Below, in pieces: positions 32,116-35,832 of a stretch of DNA of 35,832 nucleotides. A program made the position numbers and the translations under genes. Positions within the stretch are counted from its first letter, which is position 1; each line of letters begins with the position of its first letter. Source of the stretch: Verrucomicrobiota bacterium (GTDB lineage: Bacteria; Verrucomicrobiota; Verrucomicrobiia; Limisphaerales; UBA1096); the NCBI GenBank assembly GCA_030749225.1, contig JASMKO010000023.1, forward strand, positions 1 to 35,832. Reading direction: 5' to 3'. The notes under the pieces were generated by a model. That model made no database searches, was not told the origin of the DNA, and worked only from the letters and a program-made list of their open reading frames with translations.

Positions 32116-33620
32116 TGCCGGACGCCCGACTACTGCTAAAAGCGACTGCAATTGGTAAGCAATTCCCAGGAGTTCGGGCGCTGCATAATGTAGACCTCAC
32201 CTTGAATCAAGGTGAGGTTTTGTCTTTGGTGGGAGAGAATGGTGCTGGCAAGAGCACAATGATGAAAATCCTTGCAGGGGTGCATACCTCGGACCAAGGC
32301 ACCATCGAGTTGGATGGTAAACCGGTTGACATTAAATCGGTACGTGAAGCTCAAAAGCATGGCATAGCGTTGATCCATCAGGAACTTAATCTCTCGGAAA
32401 ACCTTGATATCGCGGCAAATATTTTTCTCGGCAACGAACCGCAGAAGTTCGGGATTATCGATCGCAAGCGGATTTACGAGGAATCCGCGAAATACCTAAA
32501 GCGGGTTGGGTTAGATTTTCCCACGGATACACTTGTGGCTGAGTTGACGATCGGGCATCAGCAATTGGTTGAAATTTCGAAGGCACTCTCGGTTGATGCC
32601 CGGATCATCATAATGGACGAGCCGACCTCGAGTTTATCCCAGAAAGAATCGGAAAATCTTTTTGAAGTTATCCGGGATCTGAAATCACAGGGTATTGCAA
32701 TTATATATATCTCCCATCGTTTGGGGGAGGTGATGGAGTTGTCGGATCGTGTAGCTGTATTGAGAGACGGCGAAAACGTCGGCGAACTCGCGGGAGATGA
32801 TATTACCCATGACGGCATGGTGAAACTTATGGTCGGTCGTGATTTGTCCCAGTTTTACAAACGTGCTGCTATAACCCCGGGCGAGGTGGTACTCGAATTG
32901 GATCGGTTGCGCACACCGGCACACCCCAAAGACGAAATTTCATTCAGCGTTCGGGGTGGTGAAATTGTCGGGATTGCAGGGCTGGTTGGAGCGGGTAGAA
33001 CGGAACTTCTACAAACCATTTTCGGAGTGACACCGGCCGTCGGAGGAACAATCAAACTTGACGGCAAAGAATTGCTACCAAGCACATCCTTGGAAGCGAT
33101 TGAAGCTGGGGTGGTCTTGGCTCCGGAAGATCGCAAAAGACATGGATTGGTGTTGCAGATGAGCTTTCGTGAAAATTCGAGTTTGGCTCGACTTCGAATG
33201 GATCAGAAATTGGGAATGATCGATTTTAAGAGCGAGATTGATTTGGCGGAGGAAACGATAAAGAAATTGAACGTCAAGACCCCGCATACCGAGCAGGTCG
33301 TCCAGTACCTCTCCGGTGGTAATCAACAAAAAGTCGTTCTCGGAAAATGGCTGGCGATGAATCCGCGCCTACTGTTACTGGATGAACCGACGCGAGGCAT
33401 AGACATCGGTTCAAAGCAGGAAATCTATAAACTCATGGAGGATATGGCCGCGCGTGGTGTGGCGGTGATGTTTGTTTCGAGCGAGATGGAGGAAGTGCTC
33501 GGGATGGCTGACAGGGCATTGGTGATGCATGAGGGGGCGATCACCGGCGAGTTGTCCCCTGAACAGTTGACCGAGGAAGCGATCATGCAACTGGCAACCG
33601 GTAATAAAGCCGCAGCTTAA
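32115..33620 (+). CDS. Sugar ABC transporter double ATPase (RbsA/MglA-like)
   Basis: A 501-residue protein with two fused ABC ATPase domains. The first has Walker A GENGAGKST at 40-48, signature-like LSQKES in place of LSGG, and a Walker B IIMDEPTSSLS; the second has the usual degenerate P-loop GLVGAGRTEL, a strong LSGGNQQK at about 399 and DEPTRGIDIGSK. This asymmetric layout is that of the ribose/galactose class (CUT2) importers. It couples ATP use to sugar uptake with the flanking binding protein and permease. It overlaps the lipoprotein gene by one base and is 9 bp before the permease gene. The coding DNA is AT-rich. Confidence 0.96.
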   Translation: MPDARLLLKATAIGKQFPGVRALHNVDLTLNQGEVLSLVGENGAGKSTMMKILAGVHTSDQGTIELDGKPVDIKSVREAQKHGIALIHQELNLSENLDIAANIFLGNEPQKFGIIDRKRIYEESAKYLKRVGLDFPTDTLVAELTIGHQQLVEISKALSVDARIIIMDEPTSSLSQKESENLFEVIRDLKSQGIAIIYISHRLGEVMELSDRVAVLRDGENVGELAGDDITHDGMVKLMVGRDLSQFYKRAAITPGEVVLELDRLRTPAHPKDEISFSVRGGEIVGIAGLVGAGRTELLQTIFGVTPAVGGTIKLDGKELLPSTSLEAIEAGVVLAPEDRKRHGLVLQMSFRENSSLARLRMDQKLGMIDFKSEIDLAEETIKKLNVKTPHTEQVVQYLSGGNQQKVVLGKWLAMNPRLLLLDEPTRGIDIGSKQEIYKLMEDMAARGVAVMFVSSEMEEVLGMADRALVMHEGAITGELSPEQLTEEAIMQLATGNKAAA

Positions 33621-33629
33621 AGATATGTT

Positions 33630-34889
33630 ATGAACAAAAATACGCTTGGAATTTTAGGTTTGTTCATTTTGATATTTGGGTTCACTTGGGTGAGTAACGA
33701 GAATTTTATTAATGGTTACAACATGACGAACCTCGTGAAGTGGTCGAGTTTGTATGCCATCATGGGTATTGGGGTAGCTTTTGTCATTATCACCGGGGGA
33801 ATCGACCTCTCTATTGGTTCCGTGATTGGGCTTATTGCGTCACTGCTGGCATTGGCGGTAAAGAACCAATGGAACCCCACGCTGACTGTGGTTTTGTTGC
33901 TTGGGCTCTCTCTGGTCATTGGCCTGATGCACGGGTTGTTAATCACCAAAGTAAAACTGCAACCGTTTGTCGTCACACTATGTGGGCTTTTGTTTTATCG
34001 TGGCATCTCGAGGTGGTTGACTGATAACCAAACCATGCAGTACCCCGGCACTGAGGGATTGGATTCTTTCTTCAGCGGCAAGGTATATTCTTTCTTCAGC
34101 GGCAAGATGTTATTGGTTGATTTGTTGGCTCCATTGGGTGTTGGCATGATGGTAGTTGGGTGTATTGGTGTATTTGTCACTTTTGTCATTCTGTTAATTG
34201 CAAACTTTAGGAAAAGCATAGGTTGGGGAATTGCGAGTCTTTTACTCGATATTCCACTGCTTGTTTTTTGCATTTTGAATTATAGAGAAGTAAAAAAACC
34301 ATTTTTACTTCACTTGTGGAGCGGTGCATTGGTCTTATTAGGGTTCATCTTCGCTGCCGTTGGAACCACGGGGGAAAAATTTGGTTTAGCCTCTCCTTTT
34401 TTCTTTCTACTTGTAGTTGCTGTAGTGGCGGCGTTTTTCCTCAATCGTACCATCTGGGGGCGCTATCTGCTTGCTTTAGGGAATAACGAGGAGGGTGCCC
34501 GATACAGTGGCATTCAGACCGACCGACTTAAGATTACAGCCTACGTGATCTGCTCCTTTCTTGCAGGATTATCAGGGTTGCTGTTTGCCTATGAATTGGA
34601 TTCTGTTCAACCGGCGCAGACCGGCGAGTTTTACGAACTTTATGCCATTGCTGCAGCAGTGCTCGGTGGATGCAGCTTGAGGGGAGGGCAGGGCGCGATC
34701 TTAGGTGTGATTATTGCTGCTGCGGTGATTCGTTTGTTGCGCAACTCCATTAATCTCGTTGGCGTTTCAACTCACTTGGAGTTTGCGATCATTGGCTTGG
34801 TGATACTCGGCGGTGTGACCGCAGACGAGATCATAAAGCGCATCGTGGCCAAGCGCCGCACTGCACAGGTAAAAGCTGCAAAGGGTTAA
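33630..34889 (+). CDS. Sugar ABC transporter permease (RbsC-like) with internal insertion
   Basis: A 419-residue inner-membrane permease of the CUT2 family (usual length about 310-340). The start (GILGLFILIFGFTW), the GIGVAFVIITGGIDLSIGSVIGL block, FVVTLCGLLFYRGISRW, the coupling-loop stretch RTIWGRYLLALGNNEEGARYSGI and the C-terminal AAAVLGGCSLRGGQG are all family hallmarks. Between about residues 150 and 270 there is an extra section with two or three hydrophobic helices (VGCIGVFVTFVILLIANF and others) that ordinary RbsC proteins lack; it is very AT-rich (about 25% GC at 34261-34320 by hand count) and opens with an in-frame 24-bp duplication. The stop (34887-34889) overlaps the stop of the convergent DUF1028 gene. 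Confidence 0.92.
   Translation: MNKNTLGILGLFILIFGFTWVSNENFINGYNMTNLVKWSSLYAIMGIGVAFVIITGGIDLSIGSVIGLIASLLALAVKNQWNPTLTVVLLLGLSLVIGLMHGLLITKVKLQPFVVTLCGLLFYRGISRWLTDNQTMQYPGTEGLDSFFSGKVYSFFSGKMLLVDLLAPLGVGMMVVGCIGVFVTFVILLIANFRKSIGWGIASLLLDIPLLVFCILNYREVKKPFLLHLWSGALVLLGFIFAAVGTTGEKFGLASPFFFLLVVAVVAAFFLNRTIWGRYLLALGNNEEGARYSGIQTDRLKITAYVICSFLAGLSGLLFAYELDSVQPAQTGEFYELYAIAAAVLGGCSLRGGQGAILGVIIAAAVIRLLRNSINLVGVSTHLEFAIIGLVILGGVTADEIIKRIVAKRRTAQVKAAKG
34063..34106 (+). repeat. 24-bp-period tandem duplication in the permease gene
   Basis: A 20-bp sequence (ATTCTTTCTTCAGCGGCAAG) occurs at 34063-34082 and again at 34087-34106, a period of 24 bp. In the protein it gives SFFSGKV then SFFSGKM, an eight-residue in-frame repeat. 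Confidence 0.92.
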
Positions 34890-35683
34890 TTCGCTTTGGG
34901 CGGGTTCTCGTGGGCGCGGCGAAAAATTTGTTTGTGTATGGCCAAAAGCCGCAGGAGCTCGACTATCGGGGTTTTGTGGTCGTCCACGCGCAGGTCGATG
35001 AAGCGATCGTTGCCCCCCGCATAGCCTCCGTTTTTTCTGGCCACCAGTAGTGCGGCGGATTGCCGGCCGCGTGAGTCGCCGCCGGCTTTCTGCCCTTCCA
35101 TCAGCGCCAGAGCCAACCAGTCGCTTAGTCCAGAGCCAGATTTCTTTTGTGCCTTCTCATAGCCGCTAACCATCCTTCGGACAACTTCTTCGCCAGTCAG
35201 GATGTTGCCTTGCGTGCAGAAGTTCGGTTTCTCGATATGCCCGGCCCACTGTTTGCAGCCGGAGCCAGTGAACGAGGCGCTCCGGCCCTTCGCATCGACG
35301 ATACCCAGTTGCCGCAGACGTCGGTTTGAATCGGCCTGCGTAAGGGCATCCACGGTTTCTTTTGCGGACTGTCCCTTCGCCAGGCGGTCGAGGCCGTCCG
35401 GTCCGTAGTCGACGTTGGCGTATGACTGGGTGGCCAACGCGCCGACGCCGGCCTTGGCCCATGGCACCACGCTGCCCACCGCGAAAAACTTGCTCTGCAC
35501 CGCCACACCGAGGTCGCCGGTTTTTGGGTCGAAGCCCACGATGGAAAACGTGGCCACCGTCGGCGCGGACGAGTTCGGCTCCGCTTGGCCAAGCGGCTTG
35601 GCCAGGGCGGCGGGGGCGAAAGACAGCCCGGCCAGTCCTTGGCCGGTGCGCTTGAGGAAAGTGCGTTGATCGATCGTGTTCAC
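34886..35683 (-). CDS. Exported DUF1028 family protein (Ntn-hydrolase-like)
   Basis: A 265-residue protein. Residues about 43-260 match the DUF1028 family, which has an Ntn-hydrolase-like fold and unknown substrate: ATFSIVGFDPKTGDLGVAVQSKFFAVGS, WAKAGVGALATQSYANVDYGP and GNILTGEEVVRRM are typical. The N-terminus is an export signal (RTFLKRTGQGLAGLSFAPAALA), near the Tat form RRxFLK but with Gln-Arg in place of Arg-Arg, so either a degenerate Tat or a Sec signal. Directly after the signal the palindromic repeat (35582-35602) encodes KPLGQAE. Its stop codon TTAA palindrome is shared with the convergent permease gene, leaving no room for a separate terminator. It is alone on its strand here. Confidence 0.87.
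   Translation of the reverse strand: MNTIDQRTFLKRTGQGLAGLSFAPAALAKPLGQAEPNSSAPTVATFSIVGFDPKTGDLGVAVQSKFFAVGSVVPWAKAGVGALATQSYANVDYGPDGLDRLAKGQSAKETVDALTQADSNRRLRQLGIVDAKGRSASFTGSGCKQWAGHIEKPNFCTQGNILTGEEVVRRMVSGYEKAQKKSGSGLSDWLALALMEGQKAGGDSRGRQSAALLVARKNGGYAGGNDRFIDLRVDDHKTPIVELLRLLAIHKQIFRRAHENPPKAN
35582..35602. repeat. Tandem palindromic repeat after the DUF1028 signal peptide
   Basis: A perfect 14-bp CGCTTGGCCAAGCG (35582-35595) joined to a second partial copy GCTTGGCCAGG. Confidence 0.85.
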
Positions 35684-35709
35684 GCGCCGAGGCTACCCGC
35701 AATCCCGCT

Positions 35710-35719
35710 CTTGGCCAAG
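35710..35719. repeat. Palindromic repeat upstream of DUF1028 and the last gene
   Basis: CTTGGCCAAG copy in the 83-bp divergent gap between the DUF1028 gene and the gene that begins at 35767. Confidence 0.85.
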
Positions 35720-35766
35720 CGGTTGGCTTGTGTTCCCGGCGGCTGGCTTTTATCTTCCCCGCGCTG

Positions 35767-35832
35767 ATGCCCATCAAGACGTTGAAACGAAAACTGGCGG
35801 AAGGCCAAGAGGTTCGCGTGATGGCGGTCAGC
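35767..35832 (+). CDS. Start of an unidentified protein (3' partial)
   Basis: An ATG at 35767 opens a frame of 22 residues to the window edge (MPIKTLKRKLAEGQEVRVMA...). The short N-terminus has the K-x-L-x-x-K-L-A-x-G pattern seen at the start of HpcH/HpaI aldolases and some other barrel enzymes, but this is too little to assign a function. The frame stays open to the edge. Confidence 0.5.
   Translation, partial: MPIKTLKRKLAEGQEVRVMAVS

Larger units (their letters stand above)
2635..35719. repeat. Dispersed palindromic repeat family, consensus CGCTTGGCCAAGCG
   Basis: Hand-read copies of CTTGGCCAAG start at 2646, 3521, 4138, 7631, 7727, 10355, 12376, 12406, 12622, 16060, 21503, 24262, 24848, 26803, 28016, 28076, 28296, 28794, 30191, 35584 and 35710. 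Further TTGGCCAA cores without both outer bases start at 2635, 3921, 5610, 10386, 13781, 15874, 31327 and 31499. Many one-mismatch forms (for example CTGGCCAAGCG, GCTTGGCTAAGC, CGCTTGGCAAGGC) also occur. Five copies are the full 14-bp palindrome (2644, 26801, 28074, 30189, 35582). Because the motif is palindromic it has no strand. Counts were made by eye and may miss a few. Confidence 0.92.

Noticed and set aside
2635-35719. Palindrome family considered as a simple transcription factor operator
   Set aside because: Most copies lie inside coding regions and at gene ends, not before start codons, so a classical operator role does not explain the distribution.
1-35832. CRISPR array, tRNA, rRNA, insertion sequence or prophage
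   Set aside because: No regularly spaced direct repeats with unique spacers, no cloverleaf or rRNA signature, and no transposase, integrase or phage structural genes were found by reading. The dispersed palindrome is too short and irregularly spaced for CRISPR.

Overview
The window looks like a chromosomal segment of a GC-rich (about 60-65% in most genes), LPS-making bacterium of the Planctomycetota-Verrucomicrobiota-Chlamydiota group, most likely a Verrucomicrobiota member. This is inferred from gene content: a prepilin-like protein with an H-X9-D C-terminal motif, a multi-heme cytochrome c of the type common in Planctomycetes and Verrucomicrobia, Tat/Sec-exported sugar-isomerase-like and DUF1028 proteins, an mcsA-mcsB-clpC operon together with lpxB and an mlaEFD transporter, and a large class III cyclase-TPR protein. 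No rRNA, tRNA, CRISPR array, prophage or insertion sequence was seen.

Layout. 1-5.7 kb, plus strand: the end of a prepilin-like gene with a strong terminator, an exported TIM-barrel sugar isomerase/epimerase-like protein, metF, a five-heme cytochrome c, a small unknown protein and an SDR oxidoreductase. 5.8-10.1 kb: a ClpX-like AAA+ ATPase (minus) divergent from tatD (plus), followed by a CvpA-like membrane protein with a calcium-binding type repeat. 10.2-24.2 kb, all minus strand and tightly packed (several 1-4 bp overlaps). In transcription order this is ilvE-like, mcsA-mcsB-clpC, mlaE-mlaF-mlaD, an enolase-superfamily enzyme, lpxB, thyA, folA, a polyprenyl diphosphate synthase, an ECF sigma factor and a membrane-anchored probable anti-sigma protein. 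24.3-27.5 kb, plus strand: a class III adenylate cyclase/TolB-like/TPR protein and a family 4 uracil-DNA glycosylase. 27.6-29.3 kb, minus strand: a small unknown protein and a multi-span membrane protein. 29.4-34.9 kb, plus strand: a HAD phosphatase, a second SDR and an AT-rich sugar ABC transporter operon (binding lipoprotein, double ATPase, permease). 34.9-35.8 kb: a DUF1028 protein (minus), then the first codons of a gene that leaves the window.

The most striking signal is not a gene. A short perfect palindrome, core TTGGCCAA and usually CGCTTGGCCAAGCG, is scattered through the window. By hand I count about 29 copies of the 8-mer and 21 of CTTGGCCAAG, where well under one of each is expected by chance. 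It lies between genes, at gene ends, in signal peptides and inside coding regions, where it reads as RLAKR, LGQA or AWPS depending on frame. Some copies are joined head to tail with a 12-bp period. It is nearly absent from the most conserved genes and, in its full form, from the AT-rich ABC operon. It resembles the HIP1 octamer of cyanobacteria in behaviour but not in sequence.

Other points of note are a ClpX-like ATPase lacking the zinc domain but with what looks like a duplicated C-terminal small domain, a Firmicutes-like arginine-kinase/ClpC quality-control operon in an LPS-making genome, and an ABC operon of different base composition whose permease carries an unusual internal insertion.
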